Assembly: GCA_018645325.1 (NCBI GenBank)
Contig: JABGOU010000011.1
Coordinates: 1 to 64,000, forward strand
Direction of reading: 5' to 3'
Length of the DNA stretch: 64,000 nucleotides
Source of the DNA: Desulfobacula sp.
GTDB lineage: Bacteria; Desulfobacterota; Desulfobacteria; Desulfobacterales; Desulfobacteraceae
Shown piece by piece: positions 1 through 8,687 of the stretch; position 1 is the stretch's first letter, and every line of letters begins with the position of its first letter. A program made the translations under genes and the position numbers. The notes beneath the pieces were generated by a model. That model saw only the letters and a list, made by a program, of their open reading frames with translations. It made no database searches and was not told the origin of the DNA.

Positions 1-35
1 CAGGGCGGGTTCAAGCGCAAGAACTGAATAATTAC
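1..35 (-). mobile_element. Partial copy of palindromic MITE-like repeat (copy 0)
   Basis: The window opens inside a copy of the repeat found complete at 47563-47698 and, in the other orientation, at 12123, 42258 and 57831. Only the last 35 bases are present, ending in the terminal inverted repeat (here ACTGAATAATTAC). Its left half and left target duplication lie outside the window, so the insertion cannot be verified here. Confidence 0.8.
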
Positions 36-145
36 ACTGACCTTTGTATTAATATTGTAAAATCCCGGGCTATATCATTTACCTGCACAGCCATTTATTT
101 GTACTTATCTAATTTTATTTTTGTATCGGCGATAAAAGGAATGCT

Positions 146-397
146 TTGAGTCCGACTTTAATGAATAATTTCATACTGCGATGGATTTTTTATTGGTTTG
201 CAAGCTTTTGCCTTTTTATCATGGGATGGAAGGCAAAGGTTCCAATAATTCTGGGTTTTATTGATTACAAAAAAAAAATTGCAGGAATCGGTCTGGTATT
301 CAATCCTTGTTATGATATTAATGCAGACATGAAATTAATAAAAGCTTTTTACTCTGATTTTTTAGGTAGATATCCAGATCAACCATCAACAAATTAA
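146..397 (+). pseudogene. Truncated remnant of a lysophospholipid acyltransferase-like gene
   Basis: The 83-codon frame opens with TTG at 146, six bases after AAAAGGA; an in-frame ATG lies at 161. The middle and end (AKVPIILGFIDYKKK, then FYSDFLGRYPDQ) resemble the C-terminal part of 1-acylglycerol-3-phosphate acyltransferases, which end in a Pro-rich strand, a short charged loop and a 'FY..GkyP' helix. The HX4D catalytic motif and the whole N-terminal half are missing, and no longer frame precedes it. I infer a decayed gene end stranded near the repeat at 1-35. It could instead be a small expressed protein because the ribosome binding site is good. The family assignment is by eye. Confidence 0.45.
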
Positions 398-408
398 TAG
401 TATTGATA

Positions 409-1989
409 TTATCCTTTATCAGGAATATTGGACATAATATGCTCTGAAAGAGCCGTTATGGTAAGGCTTGGATTTACACCCAGATTGGCTGAGACAACAG
501 ATCCGTCCGCCACATATAAACCGGGATAATTGAACAATTCTCCTTTACTGGAAACAACGCCATTCTCTGGCGAGGCACCCATGCAGCATCCCCCTAAAAT
601 ATGGGCTGTCGTTGAAGTATTTAAAACAACCTCTGGAAACGAGCTTAAGGGAATACCGTCCATTTTTTTTGCCAGACGTCTGGCGGTTTCATTAGCCACG
701 GGGATATAACTTGGAGACCGTTCAAATCCTTTTGGTATTTCAGAATTAATAGATTTGCCGCCAAAACGCCACCATCTTGGTTTATATTCCAGCTTAAGGT
801 GATTTTTATCCGTCTGCATTACAAGCAGGATGGATATGGACGTAGCCTTTCCAAGGGGCCACAACAGCTTAACAAATCTGAAAGGATGTTTTACAATATT
901 TCCCAGAAACCTTATAACTCTCGGAATCTTTCCGCCGCCGCCGGACATGATTGTTAGAAGATTTAAAAGAAAATCAGACCCTTTATTAAATCTCACAATT
1001 TCAATATGAGTGTTATCATCCGGGTAGATCCCGGATGTTATAGCAATCTGATCATTCCAATTTGTTATTTTATCATTGGATTTAACGCCGATAAGGACCT
1101 CTGAGTTGGTTCTTACAAAATTGCCCAGCTCGCGGGAAATATTTGGCAGCATACCCTTATCCCGGCATTCACCTAATAGCTTTACAGTGCCTAAAACCCC
1201 ACCTGAAAAAACAACTCCTTTGGCCTTATATATTTTTTCTTTTTTTAAAAACCCCACAGTATTTCTGGTTATAACCTCATAGCCTCCATAAACCTGCTTC
1301 ACACCTGTCACATAAGTTTCCGGGATAATCTTTGCACCCAGGTCTTTTGCCAAATAAAGATAATTTTTATCCAATGTATTTTTTGCCCCTACAGGGCATC
1401 CGATCATACAGGCTCCGCAAAAAGTACACCCGGTTCTATCAGGGCCTTTGCCACCAAAATAAGGATCTGGAATAGTCTTATCAGGCTCACCGAAAAATAT
1501 TCCAACATCATTCTTATGAAAAGTATCTTTCCCTGTCATTTCCATACCCACTTCTTTTAACAGCAAATCAGCCTTTCCCACCTGGGGGCTTAAATTGGCC
1601 CCCAGCATTTTTTTTGCTGTTTTATAATGGGGCATCAATTTTTCTTTAGCATTTTTAATACACCAGTCCGGGCTTTCAAACACCTCATCAGGAGGAACAA
1701 GAAGCTGGTTGGCATAAACAAGGCTTCCTCCACCCACACCACCGCCATGGACGATACAGACATGCTTAAACATTGTGAGCATCTGATATCCATAACACCC
1801 TAAAACCGGTAACCAGAAATATTTTCTAAGATTCCAGCTTGTTTCTGGAAAATCTTTAGTCTTCCATTCCTTTCCCTTTTCAAGGACCCCCACACGATAC
1901 CCTTTTTGTGAAAGCCTTAATGCAGAAACACTTCCGCCGAATCCGGAACCGATAACAATATAGTCAAAATCCTGTTGTATTGATCCCAT
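409..1989 (-). CDS. GMC-family FAD-dependent oxidoreductase with a four-cysteine cluster
   Basis: 526-residue flavoprotein of the glucose-methanol-choline oxidoreductase family, closest in layout to bacterial cholesterol-oxidase-like members. The N-terminal Rossmann motif GSGFGG (residues 14-19) binds FAD. The C-terminal part has the family's THILGG-type histidine segment and the FAD-closing GLYVADGSVV motif. Residues 188-198 hold CX2CX2CX3C, a ferredoxin-like arrangement that could bind an Fe-S cluster and is seen in this bacterial subgroup. The ATG at 1989 is preceded by AAGGAAG. Substrate unknown. It lies 45 bp downstream of the hydrolase gene on the same strand, so the two may be co-transcribed. 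Confidence 0.85.
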   Translation of the reverse strand: MGSIQQDFDYIVIGSGFGGSVSALRLSQKGYRVGVLEKGKEWKTKDFPETSWNLRKYFWLPVLGCYGYQMLTMFKHVCIVHGGGVGGGSLVYANQLLVPPDEVFESPDWCIKNAKEKLMPHYKTAKKMLGANLSPQVGKADLLLKEVGMEMTGKDTFHKNDVGIFFGEPDKTIPDPYFGGKGPDRTGCTFCGACMIGCPVGAKNTLDKNYLYLAKDLGAKIIPETYVTGVKQVYGGYEVITRNTVGFLKKEKIYKAKGVVFSGGVLGTVKLLGECRDKGMLPNISRELGNFVRTNSEVLIGVKSNDKITNWNDQIAITSGIYPDDNTHIEIVRFNKGSDFLLNLLTIMSGGGGKIPRVIRFLGNIVKHPFRFVKLLWPLGKATSISILLVMQTDKNHLKLEYKPRWWRFGGKSINSEIPKGFERSPSYIPVANETARRLAKKMDGIPLSSFPEVVLNTSTTAHILGGCCMGASPENGVVSSKGELFNYPGLYVADGSVVSANLGVNPSLTITALSEHIMSNIPDKG

Positions 1990-2034
1990 TATACTTCCTT
2001 AAATTATATTGTATATATTCTAAGTACCTGTTAT

Positions 2035-2640
2035 TTATGATAAATAATCTATCAATACAGCCTTAAGCTTGGGAAGGCTTTTGGAATAAAAATGGTCGCA
2101 ATCTTCAATGATTTCAAACCGGGGATCAATTTTCCATCGATTGATATGCCCTTTAACCTTTCCCGGCGGAGCTATTTCGTCATTGGCCCCGGTTATAATC
2201 AGACCCGTGGAAGTCATTTTTTCAATGTCATCAAAATTCATAAATCCAACAGGGGGAGATACCATGATGTGATCCTTTATTTCACACCCCTTTGAAACAA
2301 GGGAAGCATTCATTCTTGCACCAAAAGAATATCCGGCAAGCCAAATTTGCTTATACCCTTTTTCAGTTAGAAGGGACAGGGCTGCCCTGATATCCTCCTG
2401 CTCCCCTGTTCCATTGTCAAACATTCCAGTGCTGTTACAGGTTCCCCTAAAATTAAATCTCATGGTTGTAAATCCTTTTTCAAAAAAAGAATCTGCAATG
2501 GTCATTACCACGGGATTATCCATATTCCCGCCATAAAGCGGATGGGGATGACAGATAACCACAGCCTTTTTAGATGTATTTTTCCTTAAACGGCCTTCAA
2601 GCTTAATATTTCCACACTCAATTGTAATGCTTAACTCCAT
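2035..2640 (-). CDS. Alpha/beta hydrolase (dienelactone hydrolase-like)
   Basis: 201-residue alpha/beta hydrolase. Visible features are the HPHPLYGGNMDN oxyanion segment (31-42), the nucleophile elbow GYSFG with Ser105, an acid candidate Asp154 in GANDE, and His183 in CDHFYS, so the triad is complete. There is no signal peptide, so it is probably cytoplasmic. This compact 'HPHP' group is usually annotated as a serine hydrolase of unknown substrate. It is followed on the same strand by the GMC oxidoreductase. Confidence 0.8.
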   Translation of the reverse strand: MELSITIECGNIKLEGRLRKNTSKKAVVICHPHPLYGGNMDNPVVMTIADSFFEKGFTTMRFNFRGTCNSTGMFDNGTGEQEDIRAALSLLTEKGYKQIWLAGYSFGARMNASLVSKGCEIKDHIMVSPPVGFMNFDDIEKMTSTGLIITGANDEIAPPGKVKGHINRWKIDPRFEIIEDCDHFYSKSLPKLKAVLIDYLS

Positions 2641-2832
2641 ATGGCTATCCTTAGTTTTATGAAACTATGGGTTTTTATTTCAATCTATTTTCTTGTCACC
2701 TGTGCTTATTTTTTGTAGATTCTATTTTATAAAATTCTTTCTTATTTATAAAGGGTATCATTGTGAATATCAATTCAATAAGCGTTTTTGATGAAAAAAC
2801 ATAGTATTAATAATTTATAGCCGGAGTAAATC

Positions 2833-3000
2833 ATGGGAATAAATATCTGCCCTAGTTGTTCTGAAAGACTGACCAGGTTAACGCAAAAATGCCCAAAATG
2901 CGGTATCATTATAGAAAAATCAATATCTCCTGTAATGATCGTGGTTGGTATTGTGGTTTTCCTGCTATTGGTTGTGATTGCAGGATTAATTTTATTTTAG
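2833..3000 (+). CDS. Small zinc-ribbon, single-pass membrane protein
   Basis: A 55-codon gene. The ATG at 2833 follows GGAG at 2823-2826. The protein begins with two CxxC pairs (CPSC at 6-9, CPKC at 20-23), a zinc-ribbon knuckle, and ends with a single hydrophobic helix of about 20 residues (roughly 34-55). This is the common 'zinc-ribbon plus TM' layout of small bacterial membrane proteins with unknown function. It is isolated, divergent from the hydrolase gene and directly followed by a MITE-like repeat at 3020. The intact frame, ribosome site and motif support it being real. Confidence 0.6.
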   Translation: MGINICPSCSERLTRLTQKCPKCGIIIEKSISPVMIVVGIVVFLLLVVIAGLILF

Positions 3001-3019
3001 AACTTTATTGAAGAAATTG

Positions 3020-3226
3020 GTAATCATTCAGCTCTTACGCTTGAAACCGCCCTGTCTGATGAATATTTGTCAGGTATATGCCGTGTTTTTACAACGCAGC
3101 CGGACAGGATGAATCGACTTACAAAATGTAAAGTTATTTTTGAGTGGTCCCTAAACGCTTAACCTCCTGCAAATATCCATAAGACAGGGCTTTGGTGATA
3201 TTTTTTTTAACGGGCTGAACAATTAC
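3020..3226 (+). mobile_element. MITE-like palindromic repeat, enlarged variant (copy 1)
   Basis: 207-bp copy. The ends match the family (GTAATCATTCAGC at 3020, GCTGAACAATTAC ending at 3226). The 8 bp on each side are AGAAATTG (3012-3019) and TAAAATTG (3227-3234), a 6/8 match read as a worn target duplication. The left arm, CCCTGTCTGATG, breaks off and about 95 bp of unrelated sequence replaces the usual 20-25 bp centre before the right arm resumes with CTTAACCTCCTGCAAATATCC. It sits about 20 bp after the zinc-ribbon gene. Confidence 0.8.
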
Positions 3227-3287
3227 TAAAATTGTTGAACAACATAATAAATAAGAGCTGTGTGTGTTTGATCAGGTGAATAAATTA

Positions 3288-3327
3288 GAATGGGTCAGGC
3301 TTTTAACAAGAAAAGCCTGACCCATTC
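3288..3327. terminator. 17-bp perfect hairpin after pyrG
   Basis: A perfect 17-bp stem (3288-3304 with 3311-3327) around a six-base loop, with arm core GGGTCAGGCTTTT. It lies 13 bp past the pyrG stop on the minus strand and is the likely transcription end for the eno-pyrG operon. The T-run is better on the plus strand (TTTTAT from 3327), so it may stop transcription in both directions. The GTCAGGCTTT core recurs in the hairpin at 21407-21464. Confidence 0.6.
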
Positions 3328-3339
3328 TTTTATCGTCTT

Positions 3340-4983
3340 TTATTTTTTAGCGTTCTTTAATGAGGCTTTGATAAAATCTCTGAACAATGGATGTGGATTC
3401 TGGGGTTTGGATTTGAATTCCGGGTGGAATTGGCATCCAAGATACCATGGATGATCTTTAAGCTCTACGATTTCAACAAGTTCATGGTCCGGGGAAGTGC
3501 CACTGATAACAAGTCCGGCTTCCTTAATCAGTCTGTCCTTATATTCATTGTTAAATTCAAAACGATGCCTGTGACGCTCTGAAATTTCTTCCTGTTTATA
3601 GGCTTTCATTGCAAAGGTATCAGGAACAAGCTTACACGGATACGCTCCAAGACGCATGGTACCGCCTTTATCAGAGTCCTCATCCCGTTTTTCAACCTTT
3701 TTAGTCTGTTCATCATACCATTCTTTCATCAAATAAATGACTGGATATGGCGTATATGGATCAAATTCCTGTCCATTTGCATCGTCAAGTTTAAGAAGAT
3801 TCCTTGCAATTTCGATGACAGCCATGTGCATTCCAAGACAGATCCCGAAATAAGGCACCTTATGCTCTCTTGCATATTTTGCCGCAATAATCTTTCCCTC
3901 GATCCCCCTTGAACCAAATCCACCCGGGACAAGAACGCCATCACTTTTGGAGAGTATTTCTACAACATTGTCTTCTGTCAGGGTTGTTGAATCAATATAT
4001 TGAAGGTTTACTCTGGCATCATTGGATATGCCCCCATGGGAAAGCGCCTCATTCAGGCTTTTATAACTTTCCGTCAGGTCAACATATTTGCCTACGATGG
4101 CAATATTCACTGAAAATCTTGGATTTTTCAGCCGGTCAACCACTTCTATCCATTCATCCAGCCTTGGCGCCCTGGCCCAGATGTTCAACTTTTTTAATAT
4201 CTTGTCGCCCAGCCCTTCTTTATTGTAAACCAGGGGAACTTCATAAATACAGTCCACATCTTTTGCAGTAAAGACATCATCTGCGCCCACATTACAAAAA
4301 AGTGCAATTTTTGCCTTAATTTCCTGGGACAGGTAGCTTTCAGTTCTGCAAAGAAGAATATCCGGCTGGATACCAATACTTCTGAGTTCTTTAACACTAT
4401 GCTGCGTGGGTTTTGTTTTTACTTCACAGGCGGTTTTAATATAAGGTACAAGGGTTAGGTGGATATAGATAACATTAGATGGCCCGACATCTGTTTTAAA
4501 CTGCCGGATGGCTTCCAGAAAAGGCAAAGATTCAATATCACCTATGGTACCGCCTATTTCAACAATAATGACATCCGCGTCATCAGATACCAGGCAAATG
4601 CTTTTCTTTATTTCATCGGTGATATGCGGGATCACCTGCACTGTTCCACCCAGATATTCACCTTTGCGTTCTTTGGTAATTACCTGGTCATAAATTTTAC
4701 CAGTGGTAAAATTATTATTCTTACCCAGTTTGGCATGGGTGAATCTTTCATAATGGCCCAAATCCAGATCTGTTTCCGCCCCATCATCTGTTACAAACAC
4801 TTCTCCATGCTGAAAAGGATTCATTGTCCCGGGATCAACATTTATATAGGGATCCAGCTTTTGTATGGTAACAGTCAAACCACGGCTTTCCAGAAGCATT
4901 CCAATGGCAGCAGATGCAAGCCCTTTGCCTAAAGATGACAATACACCTCCGGTAACAAAAATATACTTGGTATTTTTAGCCAT
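3340..4983 (-). CDS. pyrG: CTP synthase
   Basis: 547 residues, full length for the family. It aminates UTP to CTP with glutamine and ATP in the cytoplasm. The N-terminal synthetase domain starts with the nucleotide-binding [10 protein letters not shown] segment (12-21). The C-terminal class I amidotransferase domain carries the nucleophile in FGICLGMHM and the HPEF histidine/glutamate pair near the end. The ATG is preceded by AGAGGAAG. It is last in a minus-strand set after eno and a LolA-like gene, 20 bp downstream of the latter. Confidence 0.97.
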   Translation of the reverse strand: MAKNTKYIFVTGGVLSSLGKGLASAAIGMLLESRGLTVTIQKLDPYINVDPGTMNPFQHGEVFVTDDGAETDLDLGHYERFTHAKLGKNNNFTTGKIYDQVITKERKGEYLGGTVQVIPHITDEIKKSICLVSDDADVIIVEIGGTIGDIESLPFLEAIRQFKTDVGPSNVIYIHLTLVPYIKTACEVKTKPTQHSVKELRSIGIQPDILLCRTESYLSQEIKAKIALFCNVGADDVFTAKDVDCIYEVPLVYNKEGLGDKILKKLNIWARAPRLDEWIEVVDRLKNPRFSVNIAIVGKYVDLTESYKSLNEALSHGGISNDARVNLQYIDSTTLTEDNVVEILSKSDGVLVPGGFGSRGIEGKIIAAKYAREHKVPYFGICLGMHMAVIEIARNLLKLDDANGQEFDPYTPYPVIYLMKEWYDEQTKKVEKRDEDSDKGGTMRLGAYPCKLVPDTFAMKAYKQEEISERHRHRFEFNNEYKDRLIKEAGLVISGTSPDHELVEIVELKDHPWYLGCQFHPEFKSKPQNPHPLFRDFIKASLKNAKK

Positions 4984-5003
4984 TCTTCCTCTCTTGTTTT
5001 AAA

Positions 5004-5834
5004 TTATTCATATAGTTTTTTAAAATTCTCCATGCCTTTGTCAAGCTCATCAATCTGTTTGGAATTCTCATCCAAAGCATCAGTATTATTCATCGGGTAC
5101 AACCGCTCATTATATTCGATGTCAAATAATGAGGCGGAAAACCCTGATTTTAAATCAAAACTTTTCACAGCAATCGTGGCAAACAATTGATTGTCCAAAA
5201 AAATACTTACCTGCATGGGATACCAGGTTCTGCTGAACCGCTGCCAGTTATGATAAACAAATTCAGCCAGAAGGCCGTTTTTTATGACTACATATCTTAA
5301 GGGTAAAATCGTATCCTTTTCTATCCACAGCCCTGAAAAGGGTTTTCCTTTTGCAAGAGGGCGACCGATCACATAGCAGATCGTATCATTATATCTTTGA
5401 AATGATACCTTGTCAGTATCAACCTGTGCCAGACTGATCTGATTTAATAAACTTTCATAATCCCGATAAAAAAGGATATCCGTATACAGATCGACCAATG
5501 GTTTATCATGGGAAACTATAACCCCATTAATCACCTTTACAAATCTGGAATCAGATTCAACACTGAAACTTATAATCTTATCTGAAATAATTTCAGTTCT
5601 GAGCTGGTTGGGTTTTTTGTAGATAAGTTTTTCCTCTAATTCTATATACTCTTTTTCCCCGTCCTTGTGATTTAAGATCTTTTTGGTCTGAAAAGCTTCA
5701 ATACCGACAGGCTGTTTGATTTTTTCAGCGACAAGGTGAAGAAGGTGAGGCGCCTTAGGAACAAAAGCCTCTCCAATGCCTTGCATCAGGGTAAACGACA
5801 GAACTAAAAAAAATAAACAAAAAAAAATTCTCAT
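5004..5834 (-). CDS. Secreted LolA-like (outer-membrane lipoprotein-sorting fold) protein
   Basis: 276 residues starting with a Sec signal peptide (MRIFFCLFFLVLSFTLMQG, then a small-residue cleavage region before residue 25). The mature part alternates short beta strands (LIYKKPNQLRTEI, GLWIEKDTILPLRYVV), resembling the LolA/LolB half-barrel used for lipoprotein transfer, but with low similarity. It lies between eno and pyrG with 34-bp and 20-bp gaps, so it is probably co-transcribed with them. The exact role is unknown. A periplasmic lipid- or lipoprotein-handling role is an inference from the fold. Confidence 0.6.
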   Translation of the reverse strand: MRIFFCLFFLVLSFTLMQGIGEAFVPKAPHLLHLVAEKIKQPVGIEAFQTKKILNHKDGEKEYIELEEKLIYKKPNQLRTEIISDKIISFSVESDSRFVKVINGVIVSHDKPLVDLYTDILFYRDYESLLNQISLAQVDTDKVSFQRYNDTICYVIGRPLAKGKPFSGLWIEKDTILPLRYVVIKNGLLAEFVYHNWQRFSRTWYPMQVSIFLDNQLFATIAVKSFDLKSGFSASLFDIEYNERLYPMNNTDALDENSKQIDELDKGMENFKKLYE

Positions 5835-5868
5835 AAACTAAAGGTAACTTGTCAATTAAACAAAAAGA

Positions 5869-7140
5869 TTAAACAAAAAGATTTTCAGGAAATGATGCGC
5901 TATCTCCCAGCATTTCTTCAATCCTCATGAGTTGATTATATTTAGCAACCCTGTCACTCCTGGACATGGATCCTGTTTTTATCTGTCCTGAGTTTATACC
6001 CACGGCAAGATCGGCAATAAAAGAATCCTCTGTTTCTCCGGATCGATGGGAAACAATAGTTGTATAGCCTGATTCCTTGGCCATTTGAATTGTATCCAGA
6101 GTTTCTGTAACCGTTCCAATCTGGTTCAATTTAATCAAGATGGAATTAGCTATCCCCAGTTCAATCCCTTTTTTAAAAATATCAGGATTTGTTACAAAAA
6201 TATCATCACCAACGATCTGGATGGAATTTCCAAGCCGTTCGGTCATAATTCCCCATGAGTCCCAATCTCCTTCAGCAAGACCGTCTTCTATGGAATACAA
6301 TGGATATTTATCAATCAATTTTTCATAATAATCAATCAAATCAATAGCAGAAAGTTCCTTACCTTCTGACTGAAATATATATTTGCCATCTTTATAAAAT
6401 TCTGAAGCAGCTGCATCAAGGGCAATGCCTATATCCTTACCCGGCCTATACCCTGCAGCTTCAATGGCATTGATAATATATTCCAGTGCTTCTTCATTGG
6501 ATTTAAGGTTTGGTGCAAACCCGCCTTCATCCCCCACTGCAGTACTTAATCCTTCACCCTTTAGTATTTTTGCAAGATGATGAAAGGTCTCAGCGCCCAT
6601 ACGAACAGCTTCGGTTAGAGAAATTGCACCAAAGGGGAGAATCATAAATTCCTGAATATCCAGATTGTTTGCCGCATGAGCCCCGCCATTGATAATATTC
6701 ATCATTGGAACAGGCAGCAATCTTGCATTAATCCCTCCTAAATGCTGAAATAATGGGATTTCACACGCTTTTGCCGCCGCCCTTGCAGCTGCCATGGACA
6801 CGCCTAAAATAGCATTTGCACCCAGTCTTGATTTATTTTCCGTGCCATCAATATCCAGCATGGTTCTGTCAAGGCCTGCCTGATCCATGGCATCATATCC
6901 AATAATTTCAGGTGCAATTACCTCATTGACATTGGCAACTGCATTTAAAACACCCTTGCCTAAAAAACGATTTTCAGCATTATCCCTAAGTTCCAGGGCT
7001 TCTCTTGTACCGGTTGAGGCACCGGATGGAACCGCTGCCCTGCCCTCTGCTCCACAGGCTAAGACAACATCCACCTCAACCGTTGGATTACCTCTGGAAT
7101 CAAGTATTTCCCTTGCTCTGACATCAATTAATTCCGTCAT
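5869..7140 (-). CDS. eno: Enolase (phosphopyruvate hydratase)
   Basis: 423 residues. It interconverts 2-phosphoglycerate and phosphoenolpyruvate in glycolysis and gluconeogenesis. Family landmarks are intact: the [15 protein letters not shown]-terminus, the GDEGGFAPN loop, the metal ligands around [11 protein letters not shown] and VGDDIFVTN, the catalytic lysine in [10 protein letters not shown], and the C-terminal signature [11 protein letters not shown]. The ATG is preceded by GGGAG. It is first in the minus-strand group with the LolA-like gene and pyrG. Its upstream region carries repeat A (7285-7492). Confidence 0.97.
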   Translation of the reverse strand: MTELIDVRAREILDSRGNPTVEVDVVLACGAEGRAAVPSGASTGTREALELRDNAENRFLGKGVLNAVANVNEVIAPEIIGYDAMDQAGLDRTMLDIDGTENKSRLGANAILGVSMAAARAAAKACEIPLFQHLGGINARLLPVPMMNIINGGAHAANNLDIQEFMILPFGAISLTEAVRMGAETFHHLAKILKGEGLSTAVGDEGGFAPNLKSNEEALEYIINAIEAAGYRPGKDIGIALDAAASEFYKDGKYIFQSEGKELSAIDLIDYYEKLIDKYPLYSIEDGLAEGDWDSWGIMTERLGNSIQIVGDDIFVTNPDIFKKGIELGIANSILIKLNQIGTVTETLDTIQMAKESGYTTIVSHRSGETEDSFIADLAVGINSGQIKTGSMSRSDRVAKYNQLMRIEEMLGDSASFPENLFV

Positions 7141-7284
7141 GGCGTCTCCCTTGTCCTAAATATTTGTTAAGCATATTATTTATAAATTGATCATGATTTT
7201 TTCTGCCACCCATTCATAACAAGATCCATTCTGACATTCAAGGGCTATTCTTAAAATATTTGCTTTGAAATATTTGTCTTGCTC

Positions 7285-7492
7285 CAAATCCACCATCAAA
7301 TTTTCGTTTGCCTGCTGGGCCATGGGTTGTGCATCATCCCTGGCCATCAGCAAGGTGCCAGATGCAAGGCGACAAGGAGTGACGAAAGAGGCGTATAAGT
7401 CATACTCCGCAGGGAGAAACGACCGACATACTCCGCAGGGAGAAACGACCGAAGTCAACGTAGCAGGTGGTACCTTGAAGAAGGATCAGGGT
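7285..7492 (+). repeat. Dispersed ~200-bp repeat, copy A
   Basis: Begins CAAATCCACCATCAAATTTT and runs almost unchanged as in copy B (14935-15107), ending at GGATCAGGGT. It contains a perfect tandem duplication of a 26-bp unit (7401-7426 and 7427-7452), present once in copy B. Frames read through it on both strands, but the same frames recur in copy B without genes, so I treat the frames at 7180-7458 (minus) and 7265-7534 (plus) as by-products. It separates divergent eno and adk. Nature unknown. Confidence 0.75.
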
Positions 7493-7504
7493 TGCTTCTT
7501 AACC

Positions 7505-7533
7505 TTGACAAATAAAAACGACTCTTATATTTA
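7505..7533 (+). promoter_or_regulatory. Sigma70-like promoter for adk
   Basis: TTGACA (7505-7510), 17-bp spacer, then TATTTA (7528-7533), about 50 bp before the adk ATG. The perfect -35 box lies immediately beyond repeat A. Confidence 0.6.
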
Positions 7534-7580
7534 GAAAAGTTGTTCAGACCTTACACATACTAATTATAAAGGAATACTAA

Positions 7581-8255
7581 ATGAACATTCTATTTTTTGG
7601 ACCAAACGGAAGCGGCAAGGGAACCCAGGGATCTATCCTGAAAGATAAATATAATTTTGCACACATTGAATCAGGAGCTATTTTCCGTGAAAATATCAAA
7701 GGCGGAACCGAACTGGGTAAAAAAGCAAAGGCATATATTGATAAAGGAGATCTTGTTCCAGATGAAATTACCATCCCAATGGTTCTTGACAGAATAAAAC
7801 AAGATGACTGCAAGAACGGATGGCTTCTTGACGGATTCCCCAGAAATAAAGTTCAGGCCCAAAAGCTCCATGCATCTTTGGAAGAAGCAGGAATCAAACT
7901 CAATTATGTCATTGAAATGCTTCTTGATAGAGAAATTGCAAAAAACAGAATCATGGGTCGCCGCCTTTGCGTAAAAGACAACAATCATCCAAACAATATT
8001 TTTATCGATGCCATCAAACCGGATGGAGATAAATGCAGAGTCTGCGGTGGAGCTCTTACCAAACGTGATGATGACCAGGATGAAACAGCAATTGATAAAC
8101 GTCATTCAATCTATTATGACACGGATACCGGTACGCTTGCATCTTCATATTATTTCAAAGATGTGGCTGCCAAAGATGACTCTGTCAAATACTTCACACT
8201 GGCCGGTGAAAAAGCACTTCCTGAAGTAACAGCAGAGTTGATTTCCAAACTATAG
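7581..8255 (+). CDS. adk: Adenylate kinase
   Basis: 224 residues. It catalyses ATP + AMP to 2 ADP. The P-loop GPNGSGKGTQ (7-16) and the AMP-binding segment LDGFPRN are intact. The LID region is long and carries a cysteine pair (CRVCGGAL) after an earlier RRLC, suggesting a metal-binding LID, though the spacing is wider than in textbook zinc-type adenylate kinases. The ATG follows AAAGGAATACTAA. It is a stand-alone gene between a promoter at 7505 and a hairpin at 8281. Confidence 0.93.
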   Translation: MNILFFGPNGSGKGTQGSILKDKYNFAHIESGAIFRENIKGGTELGKKAKAYIDKGDLVPDEITIPMVLDRIKQDDCKNGWLLDGFPRNKVQAQKLHASLEEAGIKLNYVIEMLLDREIAKNRIMGRRLCVKDNNHPNNIFIDAIKPDGDKCRVCGGALTKRDDDQDETAIDKRHSIYYDTDTGTLASSYYFKDVAAKDDSVKYFTLAGEKALPEVTAELISKL

Positions 8256-8280
8256 ATCACTTTGATTAAAATTCAATTTT

Positions 8281-8318
8281 AAAGCCTTTCTGCCTTTAAT
8301 TTTAGGTGGAAAGGCTTT
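8281..8318 (+). terminator. Hairpin after adk
   Basis: 10-bp perfect stem AAAGCCTTTC/GAAAGGCTTT (8281-8290 with 8309-8318) and an 18-base loop, followed by ATTTTCC. It starts 25 bp after the adk stop. The T-run is weak, so termination efficiency is uncertain. Confidence 0.55.
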
Positions 8319-8410
8319 ATTTTCCACTTGCTTTTAAACTCTTAGTTTGTTACAAAGTCTGGTTATAAATATTAAGGTATTTAAATACACTATGAAAGGG
8401 GCGATGTTTT

Positions 8411-8620
8411 TTGAAGGAAATTACAGTAACGGTTATAGATAACGATGTTGAAAGAGCATTAAGAATATTGAAGAAAAAAATCCAGAATGATGGCCTCTTC
8501 AAACGTCTTAAAGTGAAAAAACATTTTGAGAAACCATGTCAGTTAAGACGACGCAAAATGAGAGAAGCAATGAGAAGACAAAGGATTGCTGCCTCAAGAT
8601 CACGTAGAAGAAACAGCTAA
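8411..8620 (+). CDS. rpsU: Small ribosomal subunit protein bS21
   Basis: 69 residues, basic, typical of bS21: an N-terminal strand, a middle EKPCQLRRRKMREAMRRQR segment, and a highly basic tail ending SRSRRRNS. The start is TTG at 8411, nine bases after AAAGGGG; the ATG at 8404 is in another frame. It is monocistronic, with a strong terminator 15 bp downstream. Confidence 0.93.
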   Translation: MKEITVTVIDNDVERALRILKKKIQNDGLFKRLKVKKHFEKPCQLRRRKMREAMRRQRIAASRSRRRNS

Positions 8621-8634
8621 TCCATTAAAATTCG

Positions 8635-8678
8635 CCCGGAATAAATGTTTTACTAAATAATTTATTCCGGGTTTTTTT
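8635..8678 (+). terminator. Rho-independent terminator of rpsU
   Basis: 12-bp stem CCCGGAATAAAT/ATTTATTCCGGG (8635-8646 with 8660-8671) followed by seven Ts. It ends ten bases before the folC ATG, so folC needs read-through or its own promoter within the hairpin region. Confidence 0.85.
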
Positions 8679-8687
8679 ATTTTACAC

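Noticed and set aside
3909-4271. 120-codon plus-strand frame
   Set aside because: Shadow of pyrG.
7180-7458. Minus-strand frame of 92 codons beside eno
   Set aside because: Its first two thirds are read out of the dispersed repeat, the same frame recurs in the other long copy, and there is no ribosome site.
7265-7534. Plus-strand frame of 89 codons upstream of adk
   Set aside because: Lies almost wholly in the repeat and overlaps the adk promoter; the matching frame at 14833-15036 is the same repeat sequence.
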